Of a stretch of DNA of 64,000 nt, positions 49,446 through 58,605 are shown one piece after another. The stretch comes from Pseudomonadota bacterium (GTDB taxonomy: Bacteria > Pseudomonadota > Gammaproteobacteria > Xanthomonadales > Xanthomonadaceae). Within the stretch, counting starts at the first letter, position 1. Each line of letters starts with the position of its first letter. The stretch covers positions 62,001 through 126,000 of the forward strand of contig CAUJIN010000034.1 of NCBI GenBank assembly GCA_963205495.1, written 5' to 3'. Under the pieces are notes generated by a model that was given only the letters and a program-made list of their open reading frames with translations, did no database searches and had not been told where the DNA came from. The position numbers and the translations under genes are program-made.

Positions 49446-50336
49446 ATGTCGATGCCGCGTCATTCTGGTGTCACCTGCGCAGCAGTGGTCCTCTGGGCCA
49501 CTGCTGCGTGTTTTTCCGCGGCCTTCGCGCAAGGTGGTCGCCTGAGCCTGGCCGATCGCGTGGCCCAGCTCGAGCGCCAGCAGCAGGCTGCGCCTCCCGC
49601 CGATGGCAACGTCGAACTGCTCAATCGCCTGACCCAGCTCCAGTCCGAGGTGCAGGTGCTGCGAGGCATGCTCGAAGAGCAGGACTTCAAGCTGCGCGAG
49701 ATGGAGCGCAGGAATCGGGACCTGGCGGTTGATTTCGACTCGCGCATCGAGCGTCTCGAAGGCGGTTCCGGCAGCGGGCAGCCGCTGATCGCGCCCGAGC
49801 CTGCCGCGGTTCCGGAAGGAACGCTGGGCGGTGTGGTCGGATCGGTCGCGGGTGATGCCGCGGATGTCGCGCCCGCAGCGGCTGCCGCTCCCGCGCAGAC
49901 TTCAAATGGCTCCATGCCGGCCCCGTCCGAAACCGTCGGACCGGATCCTGCCGCCGAGCGTGCGGCTTACGACGCCGCCTTCGATGCGCTGAAGAACGGC
50001 CAGTACGCCGAGGCGGCGCGCCGCTTCCAGTCTTTCCTGACGCAGTATCCCTCGGGGGATTTCGCACCCAACGCGCAGTACTGGCTGGGCGAGTCCTACT
50101 ACGTCACGCAGAATTACCAGGTCGCGCTGGAGTCCTTCGAGCGCCTGCTGGCACAGTTCCCCTCCAGCAACAAGGTGCCCGATGCCCTGCTCAAGGTGGG
50201 CTATTGCCACTACGAGCTGCACAACTGGGATCTGGCCGAGAGTACGCTCAATCGCGTGATCCAGCGCTATCCCGACAGTACCGTCGCGCGCCTTGCGCAG
50301 GGACGGCTGCGGGCTCTGCGGCTCGAGAACCGCTGA
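49446..50336 (+). CDS. cpoB: Cell division coordinator CpoB (YbgF)
   Basis: 296 residues. A signal peptide (VVLWATAACFSAAFA) is followed by a trimerising coiled coil (LADRVAQLERQQQ to about residue 105) and an Ala/Pro linker. The C-terminal TPR domain starts AYDAAFDALKNGQYAEAARRF. CpoB couples the Tol system to peptidoglycan synthase PBP1B. It starts 3 nt after pal; a second ATG two codons on is possible. Confidence 0.92.
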   Translation: MSMPRHSGVTCAAVVLWATAACFSAAFAQGGRLSLADRVAQLERQQQAAPPADGNVELLNRLTQLQSEVQVLRGMLEEQDFKLREMERRNRDLAVDFDSRIERLEGGSGSGQPLIAPEPAAVPEGTLGGVVGSVAGDAADVAPAAAAAPAQTSNGSMPAPSETVGPDPAAERAAYDAAFDALKNGQYAEAARRFQSFLTQYPSGDFAPNAQYWLGESYYVTQNYQVALESFERLLAQFPSSNKVPDALLKVGYCHYELHNWDLAESTLNRVIQRYPDSTVARLAQGRLRALRLENR

Positions 50337-50345
50337 CTGCGCGCG

Positions 50346-51017
50346 GTGCAGGAAATGGACGCCGCAGGCGCCGAGGTGCTGCGGCTGCGCATCACCGAGG
50401 TCTTTCTTTCCCTTCAGGGGGAAGCCCGTGATTCCGGCTGGCCTACGGTCTTCGTCCGCCTCACCGGCTGTCCCCTGCGCTGCACCTACTGCGACACGGC
50501 CTACGCCTTCCACGGTGGCCAGTGGCGCAGCATCGATTCGCTCATCGCGCAGGTGCGCGACCTCGGCGTGCGGCACGTCTGCGTCACCGGCGGCGAGCCG
50601 CTGGCGCAGAAGCGCTGCCTGCTCCTGCTGGAGCGGCTGTGCGAGGCCGGCTTCGAAGTTTCCCTGGAAACCTCCGGCGCCATCGACATCGCGCCGGTCG
50701 ATCCGCGCGTTTCGCGCATCCTCGACCTCAAAACGCCCGGATCAGGCGAGATGGCCCGCAACCTGTGGGAAAACCTCGCCCATCTCACCGCGCACGATCA
50801 GGTCAAGTTCGTGATCTGCGACCGCGCCGATTACGACTGGGCCGTCGAGGTATTGCGTCGCGAAACGCTCGACGCCCGCTGCACGGTCTGGTTCTCGCCA
50901 AGCAAAGGGCAGATTTCCGAACGCGACCTGGCCGACTGGATCGTTGCCGACCGGCTGCCGGTGCGCTTCCAGATGCAGCTGCACAAGCTGCTGTGGAACG
51001 ACGAGCCGGGGCGCTGA
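50346..51017 (+). CDS. queE: 7-carboxy-7-deazaguanine synthase QueE
   Basis: 223 residues from GTG 50346 (or 220 from ATG 50355; neither has a strong ribosome site). It is a radical SAM enzyme with the cluster motif C42xxxC46xxC49 in TGCPLRCTYCDTAYAFHGG, followed by VTGGEPLAQ. It converts 6-carboxytetrahydropterin to 7-carboxy-7-deazaguanine in queuosine synthesis. It sits after cpoB and before queC, a common tol-pal-que arrangement in Gammaproteobacteria. Confidence 0.95.
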   Translation: MQEMDAAGAEVLRLRITEVFLSLQGEARDSGWPTVFVRLTGCPLRCTYCDTAYAFHGGQWRSIDSLIAQVRDLGVRHVCVTGGEPLAQKRCLLLLERLCEAGFEVSLETSGAIDIAPVDPRVSRILDLKTPGSGEMARNLWENLAHLTAHDQVKFVICDRADYDWAVEVLRRETLDARCTVWFSPSKGQISERDLADWIVADRLPVRFQMQLHKLLWNDEPGR

Positions 51018-51041
51018 AATCCGGGTGATGGAGGAATCGAC

Positions 51042-51716
51042 GTGAAGAAGGCAGTCGTGCTGGTTTCCGGCGGCATGGATTCGGCCGTGGTGCTCGCCAT
51101 GGCGCGCGAGCAGGGCTATGTCTGCCACGCCCTGAGCGTGCGCTACGGCCAGCGCCACACCTCCGAGCTGGAGGCCGCAGCGCGCGTCGCCTCATCGGTG
51201 GGCGCGATCGAGCACAAGACCGTCGCGGTCGACCTGCGCAGCATCGGCGGCTCCGCGCTCACCGCCGACATTGCCGTGCCCGAATCGCCGCAGGACGGCA
51301 TCCCGATCACCTACGTTCCCGCGCGCAACACCATCATGCTGTCGATCGCGCTGGGCTGGGCCGAAGTGCTCGGCGCGCAGGATCTCTTCTGCGGCGTCAA
51401 CTCGGTGGACTACTCCGGCTATCCGGACTGCCGCCCGGCCTTCATCGAAGCCTTCGAACACCTGGCCAACCTGGCCACGCGCTCCGGCGTCGAGGGCCGG
51501 CGACTCACCGTGCACGCCCCGCTCATGACGCTAGGAAAAGCCGCCATCGCACGGGAAGGTGCGCGTCTTGGCGTGGATTTCTCGCTTACCGTGTCCTGCT
51601 ACCAGGCCGATTCGCAAGGGCGCGCCTGCCGTCGCTGCGACGCCTGCCGCCTGCGGGCGGCGGGGTTCGATGCGGCAGATATGCCGGACCCGACGCGCTA
51701 TGTGCCGCTCGACTGA
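51042..51716 (+). CDS. queC: 7-cyano-7-deazaguanine synthase QueC
   Basis: 224 residues from GTG 51042, with an excellent TGGAGGAA site at 6 nt. The PP-loop [16 protein letters not shown] binds [24 protein letters not shown] is the substrate region, and four Cys in [18 protein letters not shown] bind zinc. It makes preQ0 from CDG and ammonia. It follows queE by 24 nt. Confidence 0.96.
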   Translation: MKKAVVLVSGGMDSAVVLAMAREQGYVCHALSVRYGQRHTSELEAAARVASSVGAIEHKTVAVDLRSIGGSALTADIAVPESPQDGIPITYVPARNTIMLSIALGWAEVLGAQDLFCGVNSVDYSGYPDCRPAFIEAFEHLANLATRSGVEGRRLTVHAPLMTLGKAAIAREGARLGVDFSLTVSCYQADSQGRACRRCDACRLRAAGFDAADMPDPTRYVPLD

Positions 51717-51840
51717 ACCGCGGCATCCCGTTCCGCAGCCGCTGCGCAGGGCGAGAATCCCGTTTTTCCCTGCAATGGGCGTGCCTGAACCATGCAAAGC
51801 CCAAGAATCGAATTGCATCCACCTTGGATCACGCTTCAGC
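51717..51840. other. Intergenic region after queC
   Basis: 124 nt without a gene. GCAGGG (51746-51751) can pair with CCCTGC (51768-51773), with TTTTT at 51763-51767 just inside the second arm. This is a poor match to a standard terminator, but no other stop signal for the tol-pal-que transcript was found. Confidence 0.4.
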
Positions 51841-51869
51841 TTGCACTTCGTGCCGTGACTTCCTATAAT
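51841..51869 (+). promoter_or_regulatory. Strong sigma-70 promoter for tRNA-fMet/rimP-nusA-infB
   Basis: TTGCAC (51841-51846), a 17-nt spacer, then a perfect TATAAT (51864-51869). The expected start is about 51876, a few bases before the tRNA. It is the best promoter match in the window and fits a stable-RNA gene. Confidence 0.85.
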
Positions 51870-51881
51870 GGGCGACTCTGC

Positions 51882-51958
51882 TGCGGGGTGGAGCAGTCTG
51901 GCAGCTCGTCGGGCTCATAACCCGAAGGTCGCAGGTTCAAATCCTGCCCCCGCTACCA
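51882..51958 (+). tRNA. Initiator tRNA-Met (CAT)
   Basis: 77 nt with encoded CCA. The anticodon stem has the three consecutive G-C pairs (TCGGG/CCCGA) and the CTCATAA loop found in initiator tRNAs. The acceptor stem pairs from position 2, and positions 1 and 72 are T and T, so the first pair is open as required for formylation, though most bacteria have C1-A72. The location upstream of rimP-nusA-infB corresponds to metY in E. coli. Confidence 0.96.
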
Positions 51959-51972
51959 GTTCGGTGATGAAC

Positions 51973-51999
51973 GAGCCTCTTCGGAGGCTCTTTCATTTG
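51973..51999 (+). terminator. Stem-loop with UUCG tetraloop after tRNA-fMet
   Basis: GAGCCTC (51973-51979), TTCG loop, GAGGCTC (51984-51990), then TTTCATTTG. The C(UUCG)G loop is extra stable. It lies 14 nt after the tRNA CCA and may be a terminator or a processing/3'-end barrier. Confidence 0.65.
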
Positions 52000-52073
52000 C
52001 TGAACCGAGGAGTGTCCGCATGCGGATCCTCCTGGAGGCTCGGCCAGGCCTCCGTGAAACCGGACTGGATTGC

Positions 52074-52099
52074 AAGGGGCCTCGTGCCCCTTTTCTTTT
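52074..52099 (+). terminator. Intrinsic terminator-like hairpin before rimP
   Basis: AAGGGGC (52074-52080), CTCGT loop, GCCCCTT (52086-52092) followed by TTCTTTT. This is a standard intrinsic terminator shape placed between the promoter and rimP, so transcription of rimP-nusA-infB would depend on read-through or antitermination. Confidence 0.7.
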
Positions 52100-52128
52100 G
52101 CTTTGAACAAGGCGTTGCCCGTTTTCCC

Positions 52129-52650
52129 ATGACATCGATCGAACACGACATCGAAGCATTGCTGGCCCCGGCCGTCACCGCGCTCGGGCTGGAGCTTCTG
52201 GGCGTGGAGTTCATCCCGGGCAACGGCAACGCGGTGCTGCGGCTGTATATCGACGAAGCCGAGCGCGGCGTGACGCTGGATGACTGCGAGGCGGTCAGCC
52301 GCGAGGTCAGCGCGCTGCTGGACGTGAATGACCCGATCGAAACGCACTACACCCTGGAGGTCTCCTCGCCGGGGCTGGATCGCCCGCTGTTCAGGCCTGC
52401 GCACTACGCACGCTTCGTCGGGCAGCTGGTGAAGCTGACGCTGGAGTTTCCGCAGGACGGACGGCGTCGTTTCCATGGCACGATCCATTCGGTCGAGGGC
52501 GACAACATCACCCTTGAACAGGATGGCCAACTGGTGGTGCTGGCCTGCGCTTCGGTGCAGAAGGCGCGACTGGTTCCCTTGTTCGAGACCCCCGCCAAGC
52601 CCGGACGCGCGCCTTCGGGCGGCGCCGCAAGGAAACAGCGCGATTCCTGA
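52129..52650 (+). CDS. rimP: Ribosome maturation factor RimP
   Basis: 173 residues from ATG 52129. The N-terminal domain (IEALLAPAVTALGLELLGVEF, VSREVSALLDVNDPI, YTLEVSSPGLDRPLF) and the C-terminal SH3-like part match RimP, needed for 30S assembly. The reading frame is open further upstream, but that stretch is the tRNA and hairpins. Only a weak ribosome site is seen (AAGG 16 nt upstream). It is followed by nusA after 61 nt. Confidence 0.94.
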   Translation: MTSIEHDIEALLAPAVTALGLELLGVEFIPGNGNAVLRLYIDEAERGVTLDDCEAVSREVSALLDVNDPIETHYTLEVSSPGLDRPLFRPAHYARFVGQLVKLTLEFPQDGRRRFHGTIHSVEGDNITLEQDGQLVVLACASVQKARLVPLFETPAKPGRAPSGGAARKQRDS

Positions 52651-52711
52651 GAATCGCCGGATCAATTCGACCACTCGACAGGGCCGCCCGCGGTCCGACG
52701 GAGCGATACAG

Positions 52712-54199
52712 ATGAGCAAGGAACTGTTGAACGTCGTTGAAGCCGTTGCCCACGAGAAGGGCGTGGCCAGGCAGGTCATCGTAGAGGCGATGGAAGCGGC
52801 GCTCGCGTCTGCGGCCAAAAAGCGCTATCCCGACGAGGACGTGCTGATGCGGGTGAAGATCGATCCGCGCAGCGGCGAATACGAGACGTTCCGCCGCTGG
52901 GAAGTGGTGGCGGACGACGTGGTGATGGAGTCCCCGTCGCGCCAGCTCCGCCTGATGGATGCGGTCGACATGAAGGAAGACGCACAGGTCGGCGAATTCA
53001 TCGAGGAGCGCGTCGAGAACGCCGAGTTCGGCCGCATCGCCGCGCAGGCCGCCAAGCAGGTCATCGTGCAGCGCGTGCGCGAGGCCGAGCGTGCCCAGGT
53101 GGTCGAGGCGTATGCCGACCGCGTGGGCGAGCTGCTCACAGGCGTAGTCAAGCGCGTCGAGCGCGGCAGCGTCTACATCGATCTGGGCGGCAACGCCGAG
53201 GCCTACATTTCCCGCGACAAGGCGATCCCGCGCGACACCATGCGTGCCGGCGACCGCGTGCGCAGCTATCTGGCCGAAGTGCGTGCGGAGTCGCGCGGAC
53301 CGCAGATTTTCATGTCGCGCACCGCGCCCGAATTCATGATGGAGCTGTTCAAGCTCGAGGTGCCGGAAGTCGGACAGGGGCTGGTCGAGATCAAGGCCGC
53401 GGCGCGTGATCCGGGCGACCGCGCCAAGATCGCCGTGCTGGCGCACGACACCCGCACCGATCCGATCGGCGCCTGCATCGGCATGCGCGGTTCGCGCGTG
53501 CAGGCGGTTTCCAACGAGCTCAACGGCGAGCGCATCGACATCGTGCTGTGGTCAGAAAACCCGGCGCAGTTCGTGATCAACGCGATGGCGCCGGCCGAGG
53601 TGCAGTCGATCATCGTCGATGAGGAAAAGCACTCGATGGACATCGCCGTGGCCGAGGACAAGCTCGCCCAGGCCATCGGGCGCGGCGGACAGAACGTCCG
53701 TCTGGCCAGCAAGCTCACCGGCTGGCAGCTCAACGTGATGACCCAGGACCAGGTCGTCGCCAAGAGCGAAGTCGAGCAGAAAGCAGCCCGGCAATCCTTC
53801 ATCGATCGCCTCGAAGTGGATGAGGAAATCGCCGGCATCCTCGTCGCCGAGGGCTTCTCTTCGGTCGAGGAGGTGGCCTATGTGCCGGCGGCCGAACTGC
53901 TCGCGGTCGAAGGCTTCGACGAAGATATCGTGGAAGAGCTGCGCGCCCGTGCCCGCGATGCGCTGCTGCACGAGGCGCTGGCGGTCGAGGAAGAACTGGA
54001 CGGAAGCCAGCCGGCGGAAGACCTGCTCGCGCTCGGCGGCATGACCGAGGCGCTGGCCTTCGAGCTGGCCCGCCGCGGAATCCTGACGCGCGATGATCTG
54101 GCCGACATGGCCGTCGACGAGATTCTCGATGTCGAAGGCCTCGATGCCGACAGTGCGGCTGCGCTCATCATGGAGGCGCGCAAGCACTGGTTCGAATGA
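52712..54199 (+). CDS. nusA: Transcription termination/antitermination factor NusA
   Basis: 495 residues, the same as E. coli. The N-terminal RNAP-binding domain (MSKELLNVVEAVAHEKG) is followed by S1 (about 135-200), two KH domains (DPIGACIGMRGSRVQAV and AIGRGGQNVRLASKLTGW) and two C-terminal acidic repeats (EEIAGILVAEGFSSVEEVAY; then MTEALAFELARRGILTRDDL). It controls pausing and termination and could act on the hairpins upstream of rimP in its own operon. Confidence 0.97.
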   Translation: MSKELLNVVEAVAHEKGVARQVIVEAMEAALASAAKKRYPDEDVLMRVKIDPRSGEYETFRRWEVVADDVVMESPSRQLRLMDAVDMKEDAQVGEFIEERVENAEFGRIAAQAAKQVIVQRVREAERAQVVEAYADRVGELLTGVVKRVERGSVYIDLGGNAEAYISRDKAIPRDTMRAGDRVRSYLAEVRAESRGPQIFMSRTAPEFMMELFKLEVPEVGQGLVEIKAAARDPGDRAKIAVLAHDTRTDPIGACIGMRGSRVQAVSNELNGERIDIVLWSENPAQFVINAMAPAEVQSIIVDEEKHSMDIAVAEDKLAQAIGRGGQNVRLASKLTGWQLNVMTQDQVVAKSEVEQKAARQSFIDRLEVDEEIAGILVAEGFSSVEEVAYVPAAELLAVEGFDEDIVEELRARARDALLHEALAVEEELDGSQPAEDLLALGGMTEALAFELARRGILTRDDLADMAVDEILDVEGLDADSAAALIMEARKHWFE

Positions 54200-54276
54200 C
54201 TGGGCGGCGCGCTGCCCACCCATGACAATAACGAATCCGCCCGCGTTCCGGGTGGATCAAAGAGATAGGAAGTCGC

Positions 54277-56868
54277 ATGTCTGAGGTCACCGTACGATCC
54301 CTTGCCACGTTGGTCGGCACCCCGGTCGACAAGCTGCTCGAGCAGCTGGCGGAGGCCGGCATGAGCTTCAGCGGCCCCGACCAGGTGGTGACGCCAACCG
54401 AGAAGATGAAGCTGCTCGGTTTCCTGCGCCGCTCCCACGGCCGCACCGATGCGGTTGCGGCGGATGGTGCGCCGCGCCAGATCACCCTCAAGCGCCGCAA
54501 GATGGAAGAGTTGACCGTTGCCGCCGGCAAGGGCAAGGCCACCGTCAACGTCGAAGTTCGCCAGAAGCGCACTTACGTCAAGCGCGCCGAGATCGGCTCC
54601 CCGGCGAACGACGAGCGCGAAGAGGCGCAGCGCAAGCTGGCCGAATCCCAGGCACGCAACGAGGCCGAGAAGGTCGCGCTGGAGGATGCCGACCAGAAGC
54701 GGCGAGACGAGATCGCGCGACAGCGCGCCGAGGAAGAGGCCGAGGCCGCGCGCCTGCGCCAGGAAGCCGAAGAAGCCGTGCGCAAGGCGGCTGAAGAGAC
54801 GGCCTCCACGGCCCATGAACCTGCACGAAGGAAACGTGAGTCCGACGAGGACGCGGCTCCGGCGCCGCGCCGCGAGTCGATCTCGCCTGCGATTCGTCAT
54901 GACCGGCCTTCGTCGGCGCGCCCGGCGCGCGGTGCCCGTACGGGCGGACGTGACGGAGACGCGGCGGCCGGTCGATCCGGACGCGGCGAGCTGCACCTTT
55001 CCGATGCCGGCAGCGCCCGACGCGGCGCGAAGAAGAAGCCGATGCGGCGGGAAGTCGGACGCGGTGGTGCCTCTTCGCACAGCTTCTCGCGCCCCAGCGC
55101 GCCGGTGGTGCGCGAAGTGGCCATCGGCGACATGATCGTCGTGGCAGATCTGGCCAACAAGCTCGCGCTCAAGGGCGGCGAGGTGGTCAAGGCGCTGTTC
55201 AAGATGGGCGTCATGGCCACCATCAACCAGAGCATCGACCACGACACCGCCGTGCTGGTCGTGGAGGAACTGGGCCATACCGCGGTGCGCGCCAGCGACA
55301 ACGATGCCGAGTCCACCCTGATCGCCCTGACCGGCGAAATCCAGGGCGAAGCCGAGTCGCGTCCGCCGGTGGTCACCATCATGGGCCACGTCGACCACGG
55401 CAAGACCTCGCTGCTCGATTACCTGCGCCGCACCAAGGTCGCCAAGGGCGAAGCCGGCGGCATTACCCAGCACATCGGTGCCTACCACGTCGAAACGCCC
55501 AAGGGCGTCATCAGCTTCCTCGATACCCCCGGGCACTCGGCGTTTTCGGCGATGCGCGCGCGCGGCGCCAGGCTCACCGACGTGATCGTGCTGGTGGTTG
55601 CCGCCGACGACGGCGTGATGCCGCAGACGGTCGAGGCCATCCAGCACGCCCGTGCGGCCAAGGTGCCGATGGTGGTGGCGATCAACAAGATCGACAAATC
55701 CGACGCCAATCCCGATCGCGTCCGGCAGGAGCTGCTCCAGCACGAAGTGCTTGCCGAGGAGTTCGGCGGCGACGTGCAGATGGTGCCGATCTCCGCCAAG
55801 CAGGGCACCGGCATCGACGACCTGCTCGATGCCATCCTGCTGCAGGCCGAAGTGCTGGAACTCACCGCGGTGCGCGATGCGCGCGCCAGCGGCGTGGTGA
55901 TCGAATCCGCGCTCGACAAGGGCCGCGGCCCGGTCGCCACGGTACTGGTGCAAGGCGGAACCCTGAAGAAAGGCGACTACCTGGTCTGTGGAACCCAGTA
56001 CGGCCGCGTCCGCGCGCTCTTCGATGAGGGCGGCCGTCAGGTGCAGGAGGCCACGCCGTCGATTCCGGTCGTCGTGCTCGGACTTTCCGGCGTGCCGGAT
56101 GCCGGCGACGATTTCGTGGTGGTGGAAGACGAGCGTCTGGCCAAGGACGTGGCCCAGCAGCGCGAGGCCAAGCGCCGCGAGACGCGTCTGGTCAAGCAGG
56201 CCGGCAACCGCATGGAGGACGTGCTGGCGCAGATGGGCCAGACCGACGGCCAGCCGCAGCAGCTCAACCTGGTCATCAAGGCCGACGTGCAGGGCTCGGT
56301 GGAAGCGCTGCGCCAGTCGCTCACCGCACTCTCCAACGAACTCATCACGATCAACGTCATCACCTCGGGCGTGGGCGGCATCACCGAGTCGGATGCAAAC
56401 TCCGCCGCCACTTCCAAGGCCACCATCATCGGCTTCAACGTGCGCGCCGATGCCTCGGCCCGCAAGGTGATCGAGAGCAATGGCCTGGACCTGCGCTACT
56501 TCTCGATCATCTACGACGTGATCGACCAGGTGAAGCAGGTCGCTTCGGGCCTCCTGGGCAAGGAAGTGCGCGAGGAAATCATCGGTACCGCCGAGGTGCG
56601 CGAGGTGTTCCGTTCCTCCAAGTTCGGCGCCGTCGCAGGTTCGGTGGTCGTGGAAGGCATGGTCAAGCGCCACAAGCCGATCCGCGTGCTGCGCGACAGC
56701 GTTGTCATCTTCGAAGGCGAGCTGGAGTCGCTGCGCCGCTTCAAGGACGTGGTGGACGAAGTGCGCTCCGGCATGGAGTGCGGCATCGCGGTGCGGCAGT
56801 ACAACGACGTGCAGCCGGGCGACCAGATCGAATGCTTCGAGCGCATCGAGGTGGCGCGCACGCTTTGA
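54277..56868 (+). CDS. infB: Translation initiation factor IF-2
   Basis: 863 residues (E. coli 890). N-terminal IF2_N domain ([20 protein letters not shown]), then a charged helical linker rich in Arg/Glu/Ala (about 100-270), and a second IF2_N block. The GTPase domain has G1 GHVDHGKT at 370-377, DTPGH and NKID. C-terminal domains bind fMet-tRNA. It fits functionally with the initiator tRNA at the head of the same operon. Confidence 0.97.
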   Translation: MSEVTVRSLATLVGTPVDKLLEQLAEAGMSFSGPDQVVTPTEKMKLLGFLRRSHGRTDAVAADGAPRQITLKRRKMEELTVAAGKGKATVNVEVRQKRTYVKRAEIGSPANDEREEAQRKLAESQARNEAEKVALEDADQKRRDEIARQRAEEEAEAARLRQEAEEAVRKAAEETASTAHEPARRKRESDEDAAPAPRRESISPAIRHDRPSSARPARGARTGGRDGDAAAGRSGRGELHLSDAGSARRGAKKKPMRREVGRGGASSHSFSRPSAPVVREVAIGDMIVVADLANKLALKGGEVVKALFKMGVMATINQSIDHDTAVLVVEELGHTAVRASDNDAESTLIALTGEIQGEAESRPPVVTIMGHVDHGKTSLLDYLRRTKVAKGEAGGITQHIGAYHVETPKGVISFLDTPGHSAFSAMRARGARLTDVIVLVVAADDGVMPQTVEAIQHARAAKVPMVVAINKIDKSDANPDRVRQELLQHEVLAEEFGGDVQMVPISAKQGTGIDDLLDAILLQAEVLELTAVRDARASGVVIESALDKGRGPVATVLVQGGTLKKGDYLVCGTQYGRVRALFDEGGRQVQEATPSIPVVVLGLSGVPDAGDDFVVVEDERLAKDVAQQREAKRRETRLVKQAGNRMEDVLAQMGQTDGQPQQLNLVIKADVQGSVEALRQSLTALSNELITINVITSGVGGITESDANSAATSKATIIGFNVRADASARKVIESNGLDLRYFSIIYDVIDQVKQVASGLLGKEVREEIIGTAEVREVFRSSKFGAVAGSVVVEGMVKRHKPIRVLRDSVVIFEGELESLRRFKDVVDEVRSGMECGIAVRQYNDVQPGDQIECFERIEVARTL

Positions 56869-56870
56869 CG

Positions 56871-57000
56871 CGGGAATGGGGAGTCGGGAATGGGGAATCG
56901 TGAAAAGCGGTTCTCCGTGCGCCCGGAGCCTGAGTCCCGAACCCGCCGACATCCTGCAATCCGATTCCCCATTCCCCATTCCCCATTCCCCATTCCCGGC
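56871..57000. repeat. GGGAAT-type palindromic repeat between infB and rbfA
   Basis: The left arm (56871-56900) carries GGGAATGGGGAGTCGGG-type units. The right arm (56961-56999) is about five ATTCCCC units preceded by CCG, inverted relative to the left. About 60 nt separate them. The element fills the entire gap between infB (stop 56868) and rbfA (start 57004). Confidence 0.82.
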
Positions 57001-57003
57001 GCC

Positions 57004-57360
57004 ATGAAACGAAGCTTCAACCGTACCGACCGCGTATCCGCCCAGCTTCGCCGCGATCTTGGCGAGCTGGTGCACGCGGCCGTGCGCAACCACGGGCTGG
57101 CCTCGGCCAGCGTGTCCGACGTCGAGGTCACGCGCGATCTCGCGCACGCCAAGGTGTTCGTCACCGCGCTGGAAACCGCGCGTTCGGCAGAAGTGGTGAA
57201 GGCGCTCAACGAGATGGCGCGCGAGCTGCGCTTCGAGCTTGGCCGCCGGGTGCGGATGCGCACGGTGCCCGAACTGCACTTCCACTACGACGATTCGGTG
57301 GATCGTGGCGAGCGCATCGATGCGCTGCTGCGCGAGGACCACGGCAGTGGGAGCGCCTGA
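57004..57360 (+). CDS. rbfA: Ribosome-binding factor A
   Basis: 118 residues from ATG 57004. A longer frame from 56890 is translated from the palindromic repeat and is rejected. Single KH-like domain: FNRTDRVSAQLRRDLGELVH at the start, VSDVEVTRDLAHAKVFVT, and LHFHYDDSVDRGERIDALL. It is a 16S maturation and cold-shock factor. The repeat supplies its upstream region (GGCGCC before the ATG), so it has no clear Shine-Dalgarno site. Confidence 0.95.
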   Translation: MKRSFNRTDRVSAQLRRDLGELVHAAVRNHGLASASVSDVEVTRDLAHAKVFVTALETARSAEVVKALNEMARELRFELGRRVRMRTVPELHFHYDDSVDRGERIDALLREDHGSGSA

Positions 57361-57384
57361 CCGGGCATCCGCGGTCGGTGCACG

Positions 57385-58305
57385 ATGAAGGCAGGCGCCT
57401 CTCGTGCGCAGCGGCCGGTGCACGGCATCGTGCTGCTGGACAAGCCTGCCGGCCTCAGTTCCAACCAGGCCCTGCAGCGCGTGCGCCGCATCTTCCTCGC
57501 GGAAAAGGGCGGTCACACCGGCGCGCTCGACCCGCTGGCCACCGGACTTCTGCCGATCTGTCTGGGCGAGGCCACCAAGATCGCCGGCCTGCTGCTCGAA
57601 GGCGACAAGGCCTATCTCGCGCGCGTGCGCCTGGGCATCGAGACCGACACCGACGATGCGGAAGGTCGTGTCTTGCAGGAGCTTCCGATACCCGCGCTTG
57701 CGCCGGAAACCGTGCAGGCTGCGCTGCTGCCTTTCATCGGGCGCATCCGCCAGGCGCCACCGCGCTACAGCGCGCTCAAGCGCGACGGCGAACCCCTCTA
57801 CCGCAAGGCGCGACGAGGCGAGGAATTCGAGGTTCCCGAGCGCGAGGTGGAAGTCCACGGCATCGCGCTGCGCGATCTGGGGGCGGATTGGCTGGATCTG
57901 GAAGTCACCTGCGGCAGCGGCACCTACATTCGCAGCCTGGCGCGCGACCTTGGCCGTATCCTCGGCTGCGGCGGGCACATTGCCGCCTTGCGCAGGCTCT
58001 GGGTGGAGCCCTTCCACAGTCCGCGCATGGTCACGCTGGAAGATCTGGCCGAGCGCGCGCAGGCCGGCGATGCCGATCTGCACGAAGCCCTGCTGCCCAT
58101 CGAGGCTGGTCTGAGCCACTGGCCGCGCGTTCACCTGGACACCGCGCAGGCATTGCGTCTGCGCCAGGGCCAGCGTTTCGCCGTGACTGCTGCGGAAGGT
58201 CCGGCGCTGGCGCTCGATCCCGACGGCCGCGCGCTGGGTCTGGTGGACGTGGCGCAAGGCATGCTGCACGCCAGGCGCCTGTTCCAGTTCACCCGCGAAC
58301 ACTGA
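57385..58305 (+). CDS. truB: tRNA pseudouridine-55 synthase TruB
   Basis: 306 residues. [18 protein letters not shown], the catalytic Asp49 in [13 protein letters not shown], and [18 protein letters not shown] are diagnostic. The C-terminal PUA-like part includes [11 protein letters not shown]. It makes psi55 in tRNAs. In E. coli rpsO and pnp follow; here the next gene is tRNA-Lys. Confidence 0.96.
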   Translation: MKAGASRAQRPVHGIVLLDKPAGLSSNQALQRVRRIFLAEKGGHTGALDPLATGLLPICLGEATKIAGLLLEGDKAYLARVRLGIETDTDDAEGRVLQELPIPALAPETVQAALLPFIGRIRQAPPRYSALKRDGEPLYRKARRGEEFEVPEREVEVHGIALRDLGADWLDLEVTCGSGTYIRSLARDLGRILGCGGHIAALRRLWVEPFHSPRMVTLEDLAERAQAGDADLHEALLPIEAGLSHWPRVHLDTAQALRLRQGQRFAVTAAEGPALALDPDGRALGLVDVAQGMLHARRLFQFTREH

Positions 58306-58475
58306 AAAACACTTCGGACGGAACCTTCAAACGCAACCCATCGCGAGCCTGTTTCGTCAATACGCTTGTTCCATGGGCAAAGCCTCACTAAACTTCGCTC
58401 CCTTTCGCGCACCGCCCTCGCGGTGCCCTGTCTGCGATGGATCTCCGGCCCGTGCCGGACGACGCGCAATTCCCC
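58306..58475. other. Intergenic region between truB and tRNA-Lys
   Basis: 170 nt without a protein gene. A 7-bp stem GCACCGC (58409-58415)/GCGGTGC (58420-58426) has a 4-nt loop but no T run. No clear tRNA promoter was found, so the tRNA may be transcribed from the operon upstream. Confidence 0.5.
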
Positions 58476-58550
58476 GGGCCGTTAGCTCAGCGGTAGAGCA
58501 GTGGACTTTTAATCCATTGGTCGATGGTTCGATCCCATCACGGCCCACCA
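58476..58550 (+). tRNA. tRNA-Lys (TTT)
   Basis: 75 nt with encoded CCA. Acceptor GGGCCGT pairs with ACGGCCC; D stem GCTC/GAGC; anticodon loop CTTTTAA gives TTT; T arm GATGG-TTCGATC-CCATC. All stems pair fully apart from a G-T at the base of the anticodon stem. Confidence 0.96.
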
Positions 58551-58605
58551 CCATTCCAGCCAGTCACCTTCCGTGCCCGGGCGGCAGTGTCCGTAGGCGT
58601 GGTTG

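Noticed and set aside
51868..52128. Upstream extension of rimP by 87 codons
   Set aside because: It would translate the initiator tRNA and two hairpins; the conserved RimP N-terminus begins at 52129.
56890..57003. N-terminal extension of rbfA containing IPHSPFPIP
   Set aside because: It is translated palindromic repeat; RbfA homology starts at the ATG at 57004.
53878..58302. 1474-residue open frame on the minus strand opposite nusA-infB-rbfA-truB
   Set aside because: It lies opposite four clearly conserved genes and is His/Arg/Gly-rich in the way of GC-rich antisense frames.
58357..58554. Small minus-strand frame with GRDGIEPSTNGLK
   Set aside because: This is the translated complement of the tRNA-Lys gene, a well-known false peptide in annotations.
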